Assembly: GCA_017858515.1 (NCBI GenBank)
Contig: JAFMBM010000020.1
Span: forward strand, 1 to 46,476
Direction of reading: 5' to 3'
Source: Cryomorphaceae bacterium
Lineage (GTDB): Bacteria; Bacteroidota; Bacteroidia; Flavobacteriales; Schleiferiaceae
Length of the DNA stretch: 46,476 bases
The first letter of the stretch is position 1. Every line of letters starts with the position of its first letter. Shown here piece by piece: positions 35,361 through 43,591 of the stretch. The translations under genes were made by a program, and so were the position numbers. The notes under the pieces are model-generated. The model ran no database searches, was not told the origin of the DNA, and saw only the letters and a program-made list of their open reading frames with translations.

Positions 35361-36385
35361 TGGAAAGAATAGAATTACCTCAATACCTTTTGTTGCTCAG
35401 CGCCTTACCTGTTTTAATGCTGGCTATGGCCTACGCAAGTTGGTGGAAGAAACGAGCCCGCTCGCAAATGGGACTGAAAACGCCCTTTGAGGTCTTAGCA
35501 CCTCAGGTTTCGGTTCGTAGAAATGGGTTCAAAGCCTTGGTGAGTCTTTTAGTTTTAGGCTTAATGGCCATCGCTATTGCCAACCCTCAGTCGGGAAGCA
35601 AAGTAGAAACAATGAAGAGAGAGGGAATCGATTTACTCTTTGCTATTGATGTTTCGAATAGTATGCTGGCTGAAGATGTGAGTCCGAATCGCATTAGTAG
35701 AGCTAGGCAGTTTGTTTCCGAGTGCCTCGACCGACTTGGAGGAGACCGCGTAGGAATTATTGTGTACGCAGGCGAAGCACAACCCCAGCTCCCGATTACT
35801 TCGGATTTGGCAGCTGCACGCTTATTTCTCTCTCAGGTAAATACCGATTTGGTAAACAGTCAAGGAACGGCTTTCAACGAAGCCATCGATTTAGCCGTTA
35901 CTATGTTTGGAGAGGAGTCACTTCATTCAAAAGCGCTGATATTTATTTCAGATGGTGAGGATCACGAAGGCGATTTCAATACGAGCCTGAAGGCGGCAAC
36001 AGATAAGGGAATACGAGTATTTAGCCTTGGGATAGGAGACGAGCGAGGTGGCCCTATTCCTATTCGAGATAGTTATGGCCGAAGTTTGGGATTTAAGGAA
36101 GATGGCTCAGGAAATAAGGTGATTACCAAATTGAATGAGGCTTTTCTTCAAAGCTTGGCAGCCGAAGGTGGAGGCGTTTACCTTCAATCCAAAGACAATA
36201 AAAAAACGGTAAGTGCGCTCTTGGATGCGCTGTCTGATTTAGAAAAAACAGAGTTCGAGTCGAGATTGTACACAGATTATGAAGATCAATTCTATTGGTT
36301 TGCCGGATTGGCACTTTTACTCGTATTACTAGATGTATTCTTAATAAAAAGAAAAACGAAATGGTTAGAGAGATTATTTCAATAA
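35360..36385 (+). CDS. batB: BatB, VWA-domain membrane protein
   Basis: 341 aa, paralogue of BatA. An N-terminal helix (LLLLSALPVLMLAMAYASW) and a second (ALVSLLVLGLMAIAIANP) precede a VWA domain with MIDAS AIDVSNSMLAEDV and FISDGEDHEGDF. A C-terminal helix (YWFAGLALLLVLLDVFLI) with a basic end (KRKTKWLERLFQ) anchors it. It shares one base with batA's stop and its last 25 bp overlap the batC start. The two Bat VWA proteins are thought to form a complex acted on by MoxR. Confidence 0.94.
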   Translation: MERIELPQYLLLLSALPVLMLAMAYASWWKKRARSQMGLKTPFEVLAPQVSVRRNGFKALVSLLVLGLMAIAIANPQSGSKVETMKREGIDLLFAIDVSNSMLAEDVSPNRISRARQFVSECLDRLGGDRVGIIVYAGEAQPQLPITSDLAAARLFLSQVNTDLVNSQGTAFNEAIDLAVTMFGEESLHSKALIFISDGEDHEGDFNTSLKAATDKGIRVFSLGIGDERGGPIPIRDSYGRSLGFKEDGSGNKVITKLNEAFLQSLAAEGGGVYLQSKDNKKTVSALLDALSDLEKTEFESRLYTDYEDQFYWFAGLALLLVLLDVFLIKRKTKWLERLFQ

Positions 36386-37110
36386 GACTAGTCTTTTTGC
36401 TCTTATTGCCTATGATTGCCTTTGCTCAACCCAAATATGGTGAGAGTTTAAGAGAAGGAAATGACGCCTATGCCGATGGACGCTATGCAAAGGCAGAACA
36501 AGAATATAGAAAGGGATTGGAGGCAAATCCAGAGAGCCCCGATGCCTCTTTTAACTTAGGAGATGCTCTCTACAAACAAGAGCGTTTTGAGGAAGCACTT
36601 CAAGTTTTTCAAGAGAGTTACAACAAAGCTCGCAACGACAATGAGCGGGCGGCTAGCCTTCACAATTTGGGCAATGCATTTTATAAGGGAGGGAAGTACA
36701 AAGAGGCGGCTCAGGCCTATTCGCAAGGTTTGAAATTAAACCCGAACGATGAGGAAACGAGGTATAATCTCGCTCAGAGCTTGAGAAAGATTCAAATTCC
36801 ACCTCCAAAGGAAGAACAGCAAAATCAAAACAATCAGCCCTCTTCTCCCGAAGAACAGAAACCACAAGATCAACCCAAATCGGGTGATCAAGACGATGAG
36901 CAGCAAGACGGAAAAGAAGGTCAGCAACAAGATTCGGAAAGCAATGATGGGAAAGAATTTAACGAAGAACCCCAGGCAGAAGGTGAATTAAACAAAGAAG
37001 AGGCTGAACGTCTTTTAGATGTGCTAGACGAGCAAGAGGCTCAACTTCAAAAGAAGTTAAAAGAGCAAAAAGCAAAGAAACCGAAGAAGAAAACTGAGAA
37101 GGATTGGTAA
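36361..37110 (+). CDS. batC: BatC, TPR-repeat protein
   Basis: 249 aa. The ATG at 36361 is chosen because it begins a signal sequence (ISIRLVFLLLLPMIAFAQ). The longer frame from 36295 would run through batB coding sequence. Mature residues hold three TPR units (AYADGRYAKAEQEYRKGLE, ALYKQERFEEALQVFQES and AFYKGGKYKEAAQAYSQGLK). A long Gln/Glu/Asp/Lys-rich tail (from about 150) follows, probably disordered, ending in KKPKKKTEKDW. BatC proteins bind the VWA partners. It overlaps batB by 25 bp and meets batD at a TAATG junction. Confidence 0.92.
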   Translation: MVREIISIRLVFLLLLPMIAFAQPKYGESLREGNDAYADGRYAKAEQEYRKGLEANPESPDASFNLGDALYKQERFEEALQVFQESYNKARNDNERAASLHNLGNAFYKGGKYKEAAQAYSQGLKLNPNDEETRYNLAQSLRKIQIPPPKEEQQNQNNQPSSPEEQKPQDQPKSGDQDDEQQDGKEGQQQDSESNDGKEFNEEPQAEGELNKEEAERLLDVLDEQEAQLQKKLKEQKAKKPKKKTEKDW

Positions 37111-39587
37111 TGAAAACAAAGGCTTTCTTTTTATTTCTCTGTTTGCCCATTTGGATGCTGGCTCAGGCTCAGTTTATTGCTGAAGCCGATCGATATCGCA
37201 TTACAACGGAAGATGTATTAAGGGTAAGCTATAGTGTAGAAGGCGAGGGCTCTGGATTTCAATCGCCGAACTTTTCCCCTGATTTTAGTCTGCTTTCAGG
37301 CCCCAATAGAAGCTATCAAAGTTCCATAATTAATGGAAGAGTTAGCTCGAGTCAGAGCTTTCAATATGCTCTTCGACCTACTCGCACGGGAACCTTAAAG
37401 GTGCCTTCTGCTCGCATACGGGTAAACGGCGAGTATGTAGAGAGCAAAGAGCTTGAAATAGAAGTTGTTTCTCCTAGCGAAAGTCCCGCTCAGCCAAATA
37501 GTCCTGCGGCCAAAGCGAAAGAGTCTGCCTTTATTCGGATTAAAGCCAGCAAGCGCAATGTCTATGTAGGCGAGCCCATTGTATTGGATTTTACTCTTTA
37601 TTATTTGGAGGTAGATCAGCCTCGGGAGGTAAAGGAACCCGAGTATAGAGGCTATTATATTCAAAAGTTAGAAGTAGACGATAAGGAGCGCTATGGAAAG
37701 GAGGTTTTGAATGGAATGCGATACAACACCGCTATTCTTAACCGAGTTTTATTGGTTCCTCAACTCTCGAATGCCAAGATTGAAGGAAATTTTGAGTGCA
37801 CCATTCCCACTGTTATTCGCACCAATCGCCGCGATATTTTCGGCAGGCCTGTGGGGGAAATTTTCAATCAAGAGGTTTCCGTAGCCCCTCCATCCATTGA
37901 TGTAAAATCACTTCCAAGCAAAGGCAAACCCAGCTCTTTTAATGGAGCAGTGGGCAGTTTTCAGTTGGATGTAGACTTGAGTAAGTCGGAAGTAAATGCC
38001 GATGAGAGTATAAGTCTGCGTATGTCTATAAAAGGACAGGGCAATCTCTCCATGATCGAGTTTCCGACCTTGGAATTCCCCAATGAGTTTGAAGTCTTTG
38101 ACCCTGTTGTAAAAGATGACATCCGCATTGGAAGTAGAGGCATTGAAGGAAAACGATATGTAGAATATCTACTCGTACCTCGCTACAAGGGCACTTATAA
38201 AATTCCATCTATTGATTGGTCTTATTTCGATCCCAAGAAGGAGCAGTACATCCAACTTCAAACTGCGGAACAAGAAATTATTGTAAAGGGAGGGGCGGCC
38301 TCACCTGGAAAAGTCAGTTCGAATATCGGCTCGACCGAAAAGCAAGGTGTGAGTGCCTTGGGAAAAGACATTCGCTTCATAGCTATGGAAACGGATTCGT
38401 GGAGTAAAAAGGGAGATCGTTCCAAAACCCTTTGGATGTGGATGAACATCATCCTTCCGATTTTAGTTTTCATTATTCTTCTCATTATGCGTTCTTTCCA
38501 GAAAAAGAACCAACACAATTACTATGAGCGCGCGGCTTCAAAGGCGTATAGACTGGCAGTCAAGGAGATCGGAAAGATGCAGTCGCTGGAAGACAAATCG
38601 GCTTCTACGCAAATAAATAAGATTTTAGAACAGTATCTCCAAAAGCGGTTTAGACTGCAAGCTTCTCAGATGGAAGCAGAGCAGATTGAGTTGAAACTCT
38701 CGCAATTGAAAGTAAATCCAGAAATAACAAAAGAATTGCTTCAACTTAGAACTGATATTCAAGTGATGCACTATTCCCCCATGTCTTCGAACCTGCAGAT
38801 TAAAGATCGCTTGCTTCAACAACTTAAGAATTTAGAGGGTGCCCTGAAAATAATGCTCCTTGCCTTTTTCTTGAGCTTTGGATTTTCAAATTCACTTTTC
38901 GCACAACAGGCTGCTTTCGATTCGGCCAATGCATACTTTCAGCAACAAGATTATAGAAAGGCCATTGTTGCTTACGATAGCTTATTGGCTGAGGGCTGGA
39001 ATTCGGCGGATCTTTATTATAACCTTGGCAATGCTTACTTCCGCTCGGGTGAATTGGGAGAATCTATATGGGCCTACCGCATGGCTTTGAGTGTGGATCC
39101 TAAACATAGAGATGCCGAGTTCAATTTGGCTCTTACCCGCTCCTTGCGTGTAGATGAGATCGAGAGCGTTCCTATTCCTTTTGTAGAGCGATACTTCATG
39201 AGCTTGGCCCATTGGTTAGGCCATATGGGCTTCGCTATTCTCTTGTCTTTCTCTTTGTGGGGAGCATTGATTGGCTGGATTCTTTGGTCGCGCCAAAGGA
39301 GATCGGGACAGTTTTACATCATTGCCTTTTTTGGTCTTCTGGTGATGCTTTCAGCCCTTTGTTGGGGATTGTATACAGGAGTGCACTCTTCAATAAAAGA
39401 GGCCGTAGTAATTTCAGACAATGTATATGTTCGCTCGGCTCCCAATACGAAAGCCCCTGATATTTTTGTGTTGCATGAGGGTACTGAGTTGAGCTTGGAA
39501 GAACAAATAGAAGAATGGCAAGAGATCCGATTGTCAGACGGACAAGTAGGCTGGCTGCCCGTTCTAGATATTAAGCGCATTCAATAA
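37110..39587 (+). CDS. batD: BatD-BatE fusion in one frame
   Basis: 825 codons. The ATG at 37110 overlaps the batC TAA. BatD part (about 1-580): signal peptide (AFFLFLCLPIWMLAQAQ), periplasmic beta-sandwich domains with RIKASKRNVYVGEPIVLDF, one membrane helix (MWMNIILPILVFIILLIM) and a basic cytosolic tail. BatE part (from about Met582): its own signal-peptide-like segment MLLAFFLSFGFSNSLFAQ, TPRs (AYFQQQDYRKAIVAYDSLL, YYNLGNAYFRSGELGESIWA), two helices and a bacterial SH3 domain ending VGWLPVLDIKRIQ. Elsewhere batD and batE are separate. At 38847-38855 the sequence AAAATAATG contains, one frame away, a TAATG junction like the others in this operon. One extra A in that run would fuse two genes, so a real fusion and an indel error are both possible. 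Confidence 0.85.
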   Translation: MKTKAFFLFLCLPIWMLAQAQFIAEADRYRITTEDVLRVSYSVEGEGSGFQSPNFSPDFSLLSGPNRSYQSSIINGRVSSSQSFQYALRPTRTGTLKVPSARIRVNGEYVESKELEIEVVSPSESPAQPNSPAAKAKESAFIRIKASKRNVYVGEPIVLDFTLYYLEVDQPREVKEPEYRGYYIQKLEVDDKERYGKEVLNGMRYNTAILNRVLLVPQLSNAKIEGNFECTIPTVIRTNRRDIFGRPVGEIFNQEVSVAPPSIDVKSLPSKGKPSSFNGAVGSFQLDVDLSKSEVNADESISLRMSIKGQGNLSMIEFPTLEFPNEFEVFDPVVKDDIRIGSRGIEGKRYVEYLLVPRYKGTYKIPSIDWSYFDPKKEQYIQLQTAEQEIIVKGGAASPGKVSSNIGSTEKQGVSALGKDIRFIAMETDSWSKKGDRSKTLWMWMNIILPILVFIILLIMRSFQKKNQHNYYERAASKAYRLAVKEIGKMQSLEDKSASTQINKILEQYLQKRFRLQASQMEAEQIELKLSQLKVNPEITKELLQLRTDIQVMHYSPMSSNLQIKDRLLQQLKNLEGALKIMLLAFFLSFGFSNSLFAQQAAFDSANAYFQQQDYRKAIVAYDSLLAEGWNSADLYYNLGNAYFRSGELGESIWAYRMALSVDPKHRDAEFNLALTRSLRVDEIESVPIPFVERYFMSLAHWLGHMGFAILLSFSLWGALIGWILWSRQRRSGQFYIIAFFGLLVMLSALCWGLYTGVHSSIKEAVVISDNVYVRSAPNTKAPDIFVLHEGTELSLEEQIEEWQEIRLSDGQVGWLPVLDIKRIQ

Positions 39588-39615
39588 AAAAAGGCTCCCG
39601 TGGGAGCCTTTATAT
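39588..39615. terminator. Terminator between batDE and the T9SS cargo gene
   Basis: AAGGCTCCC (39591-39599) pairs with GGGAGCCTT (39602-39610) across a very tight loop. A-rich sequence precedes it and a T-rich stretch follows, so it can act in both directions. It lies between convergent stops at 39587 (+) and 39617 (-). Confidence 0.75.
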
Positions 39616-39616
39616 T

Positions 39617-40444
39617 TTAATCTTCTTTTTGTATCATCTCTTTGTGTGCTCTTCGACCTTCTTTTTCTATACTTAGAATATAAGTAGCCCTCTTTAGGTA
39701 ACTGAGATCTAAATGCCCTTCTGAGTCTACAATCTTCTCCTCAAACACAAGCTTTCCGCTCATATCGTATAAGCGATAGTGGCCTCCTATTAAATCGGCT
39801 GCATGCTTGAGATTGAGTTTTTCACGAGTAGGATTGGGATAAGCGCTAAAAGCTATTTCAGTCTCTTCTAGACCCACACCTGAACCCTTTGCAATGGTTT
39901 CATTCGCTAATTGTACAATGTCTCCAGAGGTATTTCCATTCCCATTACAGAAATTAACGGCTGTATAAATTTTCACGCTCGAAGGGGCGGTAGCCGTTGA
40001 AGGAGCAGTCCAATCAAAGCGGAAAGACCTACCCATACTTGGTAAAGTGGTGGCTGAAAAGGAATGGGTAACAAAATTCGGATTACCGAAAGTGAGACTG
40101 GAACTGGAAGAGCCCGCAAGACTTCCTATATGATTGCCATTGCCATCTTCTACGCTGGCTGTAAAACCAACAAGGCTTGCTACATCGTTGAGGTCGTCTA
40201 CTACAATATCAATCTGATAGGTGGCTCCAGGAACATAGCCTGATGCAGGAATATTCGATTGTATACTCACAGAATGATTTGCGCCTGCTGCAGGACCTGA
40301 ATGGCAGGAGGAAGAGGCACAAGTGTTTGAATTACTGGCTTCAGAACCCGATCTTCCCGCAATTGAGCCTCCAGAATTGGCCTGTGAGATCATAGATCCG
40401 ATTAGGGCTGAACCTACAATAAGTGTGAGGTAGCTTTTTTTCAT
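39617..40444 (-). CDS. Choice-of-anchor V (reelin-like) protein with T9SS sorting domain
   Basis: 275 aa. Signal peptide (LTLIVGSALIGSMISQA). The mature start GGSIAGRSGSEASNSNTC and CASSSCHSGPAAG resembles the choice-of-anchor V pattern, which normally has CTSCHSG. Here the spacing is CxxxxCH, so a canonical CxxCH heme site is not present. A beta-sandwich follows (GYVPGATYQIDIVVDD, GFTASVEDGNGN, FRFDWTAPS). The last about 80 residues, beginning AYPNPTREKLNL, form a type A T9SS C-terminal domain, so the protein is predicted to be exported across the outer membrane and surface-attached. It stands alone, with function unknown. Confidence 0.87.
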   Translation of the reverse strand: MKKSYLTLIVGSALIGSMISQANSGGSIAGRSGSEASNSNTCASSSCHSGPAAGANHSVSIQSNIPASGYVPGATYQIDIVVDDLNDVASLVGFTASVEDGNGNHIGSLAGSSSSSLTFGNPNFVTHSFSATTLPSMGRSFRFDWTAPSTATAPSSVKIYTAVNFCNGNGNTSGDIVQLANETIAKGSGVGLEETEIAFSAYPNPTREKLNLKHAADLIGGHYRLYDMSGKLVFEEKIVDSEGHLDLSYLKRATYILSIEKEGRRAHKEMIQKED

Positions 40445-40522
40445 AATTAGTGGTTTTCTCCATAACGTAAAAAAGCCTAAAAGGGTTGAGCGCTTTTACT
40501 TTTGATGGCAATAAGTAAACTA

Positions 40523-40553
40523 TTGTCTAAGTCAATTGGGACACTTACTTTTG
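40523..40553 (+). promoter_or_regulatory. Bacteroidota promoter for tRNA-Ala
   Basis: TTG at 40523-40525 and TACTTTTG at 40546-40553 (exact TAnnTTTG) are separated by 20 bp, matching the -33/-7 arrangement described for Bacteroidota. The tRNA begins 12 bp after the -7 box. This is the best-formed promoter in the window. Confidence 0.6.
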
Positions 40554-40565
40554 TCGAAATCTAAC

Positions 40566-40639
<74 letters not shown>

Positions 40640-40643
40640 CTGT

Positions 40644-40677
40644 AAAAGGTTCAAGCTTCGGTTTGAACCTTTTTTTT
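40644..40677. terminator. Terminator after tRNA-Ala, shared with the thioredoxin gene
   Basis: AAAAGGTTCAA (40644-40654) pairs with TTGAACCTTTT (40663-40673) around an 8-nt loop, followed by further T residues on the plus strand. On the minus strand it is followed by TTTT-rich sequence after the stop at 40686. Confidence 0.82.
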
Positions 40678-40685
40678 GCACTCTG

Positions 40686-42077
40686 TTATAGATTTCCTTG
40701 TACCAAATACCAGTCTACCCAACTGTCCATCTGTTTTACTGAATTCGGACGAAGCAAGATTTCTCTTTTGTTGTTGAGTAAGTACATGGTTGGAGTTCCG
40801 AAGACATAATAACTTGTGGCCATTTCGCTCTCCCACTTCTTGAAATCGCAGGTGGAGAAGAAAGGAAAGCTGGATGCGAATTTCTTGTATTCGACGGGCT
40901 CTTCATCTAGGGAAACAAAGACCACTTCTACGCCTTGTGTTTTCCAATTCGGATAGAGCTTGGCAATTTCAGGCAGCTCTTCGTTGCACTTCGGGCACCA
41001 GCTTGCACCAAAAACAACCAAGGTGTATTGGCTTTGAACCTCGCTTAATTTCTTAAATGCTTTCGTATTGGCAGGAACAATGTTCTCTCCACTGAACAGG
41101 AGGTCTGGGGCGATATTTCCCTTTTTCATAGCCCTATAGGTTTCGAGCTGATTGGCCAGATCATTGTCTATGGTGCAACTCACTTCATTTAAAACTTTTA
41201 GCGCTAGGTATTCAGAAGCCTGAAACAGGCTGTGGCGCTCTAACAGATCAAAGAGATAATCGGTTACCTCATTGAGTTTCTTTTCATCGCGGATAAGAAA
41301 ATCCATCATGGCATCTATAGACACATGCATTTCTGCGAAGACCGAATCCAATGGGAGTCCGCTGTTTTCCAACAGCCAAAAATGACTTTCAATGGCATCT
41401 TTGAACAGTCCACTTTTGTATAAGCGTTGATCGGCATAATCCAATTTGCGGAAGGCCTCAATGGTTGCTGGAATTTCCTCTGCTCTGTATTGGGCAATGG
41501 TAGAAACAGAGCTTACCAAAGTGCGGGTGGGAAGAAACCAGCGCACATAACTTTCTTTTGGAAGGCTGTTTATAAAAAGGGCGTCTTCTTCTTGAATGCG
41601 TTTTCTTTCTTGTTGAATAGCCTTGCTAGGCACCGTTTGCACAGAAAATAGGGAGTCTCCGCTATATATCTTCTCCAAAAAAGCCCAAGCACTTAAGGCC
41701 TGTTCTCTTTTTGGATGTTCTTCTGCGTATTGTTCAAAAGCAAGGTTTTCAGCGCCTTTCTTTACCTTAATGGTTTCGGTATAGCTCAATGCTTCGCCCA
41801 CTATTTCAATGTCTTCCCCACTTAAAATTACAAACAAGGGTTTGTCGTCGGCTGAAATAAGATAGGCTACGCCCTTATCTGAAAGGGAATAATTGAGTTG
41901 GAAGTTACCCTTGCCGTCTAAAGAAGATTTTGAAATTGGATAGGTTTTCAGTCCGTTGAAACCTTCTAGTCGAATGCTCTGATTGGCCAGTAAAGAAAGC
42001 TGACCGCTGATGGTTTGGGCAAAAAGGCCGGCGCTGCAGAGAATGCTTATGGAAAGAGCGAGTAGGTTGTTTTTCAT
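40686..42077 (-). CDS. TlpA-like thioredoxin-fold thiol-disulfide protein
   Basis: 463 aa. Signal peptide (LLALSISILCSAGLFAQ) directs it to the periplasm. The N-terminal part (about 20-105, ISGQLSLLANQSIRLEGF and FVILSGEDIEIVGEAL) resembles the DUF4369 domain that often precedes thioredoxin modules in Bacteroidota. A long helical middle region follows. The C-terminal TlpA/ResA-type domain carries the redox pair in FGASWCPKCNEELPEIAKLY (CPKC) and a cis-Pro loop in YYVFGTPTMYLLN. It is probably a disulfide reductase or oxidase with unknown partners. It is monocistronic, with about 570 bp of mostly empty sequence upstream. Confidence 0.9.
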   Translation of the reverse strand: MKNNLLALSISILCSAGLFAQTISGQLSLLANQSIRLEGFNGLKTYPISKSSLDGKGNFQLNYSLSDKGVAYLISADDKPLFVILSGEDIEIVGEALSYTETIKVKKGAENLAFEQYAEEHPKREQALSAWAFLEKIYSGDSLFSVQTVPSKAIQQERKRIQEEDALFINSLPKESYVRWFLPTRTLVSSVSTIAQYRAEEIPATIEAFRKLDYADQRLYKSGLFKDAIESHFWLLENSGLPLDSVFAEMHVSIDAMMDFLIRDEKKLNEVTDYLFDLLERHSLFQASEYLALKVLNEVSCTIDNDLANQLETYRAMKKGNIAPDLLFSGENIVPANTKAFKKLSEVQSQYTLVVFGASWCPKCNEELPEIAKLYPNWKTQGVEVVFVSLDEEPVEYKKFASSFPFFSTCDFKKWESEMATSYYVFGTPTMYLLNNKREILLRPNSVKQMDSWVDWYLVQGNL

Positions 42078-42646
42078 TTCGGGTTCTGTAAAGAGTAGAA
42101 TATCAGATAAGTAAAGCTATATGAGCCTGTGAATGCCGCTGATGAATGCTTTTATACTTTCTGTTATCTCGATAAACTATAATTATGCCATTTAGAGGCA
42201 TAAAAGTACGGTCTTTCTCTAGGACATAGAGTCTAAGAAATAGGCAATGCAATGGGTTCGATGTGTTTTTCTGACTAACTATTCTTTGCATTCACCTACA
42301 AGAATCAAGAAGGATAGGATGAAGCTAGCTTAAATGCGTATTGTCATGCCTTTGCCGTTCTTTTGGAGTGACTAAATGCAATGAAATCTGTCTTTTACCT
42401 TCATTATTTTCGGTCTATCCGGCATACTAGATGAGGGATATACTTTTTATTAGCCCTCTATTCTCTTTGAGAAAATAGACCTGTTCTATCAAGAAGCTCA
42501 ATGGCTGCGACGTGCTTACAGAATGGAATAAGTATTAGAATAATTTACTTACATAAGAACAACTGGATCAAGCCTTTCTAATACTAAGAAAATCATTGCA
42601 CTCCTTTATAAATGTGGCAAGTTTAACAAACAAAACATCCAAACAC
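42078..42646. other. Long intergenic region without a recognised gene
   Basis: About 570 bp between the thioredoxin gene and the small membrane protein gene. It has no frame with family signal, no tRNA and no strong terminator. One feature stands out: bases 42567-42607 match 42840-42880 at 34 of 41 positions, so a piece of the upstream region and first codons of the next-but-one gene is present here in decayed form (see findings). The rest is AT-rich with short weak hairpins only. Confidence 0.6.
42567..42607 (+). repeat. Degenerate copy of the 5' region of the 42859 gene
   Basis: This 41-bp stretch aligns without gaps to 42840-42880 with 7 mismatches. The ATG of the downstream copy (42859) is AAG here, so it cannot start translation. 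The following GAAAATCATT is shared. It appears to be a vestige of a duplicated gene start. Confidence 0.55.
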
Positions 42647-42802
42647 ATGCAAGGACTTTATTTTATCTTGTGTGCTTACATAGCATACAAAAGTCATCAG
42701 AATGGATGGCGAGCAGGCCCCATATTTCTTGTGTCAATATTTCTAACGCCTATCGCAGGCTTTGTTATGTTGTCAATCAGAGGAAAGAAATTCGATCAGT
42801 AA
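42647..42802 (+). CDS. Small membrane protein, 51 aa
   Basis: The ATG at 42647 gives a peptide with two hydrophobic stretches (LYFILCAYIAYK and GPIFLVSIFLTPIAGFVMLS) joined by a polar SHQNGWRAG turn and ended by RGKKFDQ. The layout resembles small two-helix proteins widespread in bacteria. The frame extends upstream to an ATG at 42596, but that segment lacks family-like features. No family name can be given. It lies 56 bp before a secreted hypothetical protein. Confidence 0.5.
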   Translation: MQGLYFILCAYIAYKSHQNGWRAGPIFLVSIFLTPIAGFVMLSIRGKKFDQ

Positions 42803-42839
42803 CCCAATCTATAACCAAGTAGATTATCGCTATAACTCA

Positions 42840-42880
42840 ATCAAGCCTTCCTATTACCATGAAAATCATTCTACTCTTTT
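42840..42880 (+). repeat. Intact copy of the duplicated 5' region
   Basis: Partner of the degenerate copy at 42567-42607 (34 of 41 identical). This copy contains the ATG at 42859 used by the 175-aa secreted protein. Confidence 0.5.
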
Positions 42881-43386
42881 CAATTTCAGCCTTGAGTTTT
42901 TTCAATACAAGCCATTCAAAGATCCCGCTAAAAAATGGCGAAGGCCTGGAAGTGGAATCCAAAACAACTACAATCCATTCGAATCTGAGTTTTATTGTGG
43001 TATGCGAGGGCGATACTTTGGCTTTAACCGACGCCATACTGTCGGACTACATCAATGAGTTAAAGCAGTTCAAACCTGGATATCAATTCCGAGATTTTGA
43101 ATTGAAGTCTAACGAACACAAGGGGGGTACAGATTACTTTATTGTAGGTATGGATGGATCACATACAGCCATGGCTGCCCTAGAGGTGGTGGAGCTGAAC
43201 ACCCGCTACGCTCGACTTGATGGCATGCGATCGGTGGTTTGTATACGTCAGAATGAATCTGATTGTGTTCCTTCATTTGAAAACGGCATTTTCAGCTGCG
43301 TGCCCTCTAAGAAAGAAGATGGCTGCACCAAGACAGAAACTCTAACTATGAACAATACGAGCTTGTGTGAACTGGCTTTTAATTAA
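42859..43386 (+). CDS. Hypothetical secreted protein, 175 aa
   Basis: Family not recognised. A signal peptide (KIILLFSISALSFFNTSHS) suggests export. The mature protein is mixed alpha/beta with SFIVVCEGDTLALTDAIL, a HKGGTDYFIVGMDGSH segment and a Cys-bearing C-terminal half (MRSVVCIRQNESDCVP, FSCVPSKKEDGC, SLCELAFN), so disulfides are likely in the periplasm. It is next to the mobile-looking type IIG/DUF559 region, which begins about 25 bp after its stop. A decayed copy of its 5' region lies about 270 bp upstream. Confidence 0.65.
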   Translation: MKIILLFSISALSFFNTSHSKIPLKNGEGLEVESKTTTIHSNLSFIVVCEGDTLALTDAILSDYINELKQFKPGYQFRDFELKSNEHKGGTDYFIVGMDGSHTAMAALEVVELNTRYARLDGMRSVVCIRQNESDCVPSFENGIFSCVPSKKEDGCTKTETLTMNNTSLCELAFN

Positions 43387-43409
43387 TGTTCTTTTTTGTT
43401 GCAATCAAA

Positions 43410-43464
43410 GGCCAAAATGCGGAGCTTTAAAAGTCCCCTCTCGAGAGGGGATTTAGGGGTGTGT
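43410..43464 (+). repeat. Palindromic repeat copy R1 (with 19-bp extension)
   Basis: Bases 43429-43464 are the full 36-bp repeat: AAAAG, the palindrome TCCCCTCTCGAGAGGGGA, then TTTAGGGGTGTGT. It is identical to R5 (45735-45770) and R6 (45821-45856). The 19 bases before it (43410-43428) match those before R5 at 14 of 19 positions. Read on the minus strand it ends the DUF559-bearing frame, giving PLSRGDF and its stop codon. Confidence 0.9.
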
Positions 43465-43473
43465 CTTGTATTG

Positions 43474-43510
43474 AAAAGTCTCCAGTCTGCAGATTTGATG
43501 CTGTATCGTT
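43474..43510 (+). repeat. Diverged palindromic repeat copy between R1 and R2
   Basis: AAAAGTCTCCAGTCTGCAGA followed by TTTGATGCTG aligns with the 36-bp repeat but its palindrome is decayed. Its minus-strand translation, DTASNLQTGDFS, parallels DTPLNPLSRGDFS. It is spaced 45 bp from R1 and 42 bp from R2, forming a short tandem set. Confidence 0.6.
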
Positions 43511-43515
43511 TACTG

Positions 43516-43551
43516 AAAAGTCCCCTCTTGAGAGGGGATTTAGGGGTGTGT
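43516..43551 (+). repeat. Palindromic repeat copy R2
   Basis: 36 bp, one mismatch from R1: the centre reads CTTGAG instead of CTCGAG, so the palindrome is near-perfect. Read on the minus strand it encodes DTPLNPLSRGDFS. It is the downstream border of the DUF559 unit, inverted relative to R4. A partial copy (about 43569-43582, AAGATCCCCTCTTT) follows. Confidence 0.88.
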
Positions 43552-43591
43552 CCTCATACCTAAACCCAGAAAGATCCCCTCTTTCAAATCC

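Noticed and set aside
36295-36360. Upstream extension of BatC to 36295
   Set aside because: It would lie inside batB and place the signal peptide internally. The ATG at 36361 gives a proper secretion signal.
42400-42480. Hairpin in the 570-bp intergenic region as an RNA gene
   Set aside because: The best pairing (TCTATT with AAATAGA) is short and bulged, with no promoter or known RNA motif around it.
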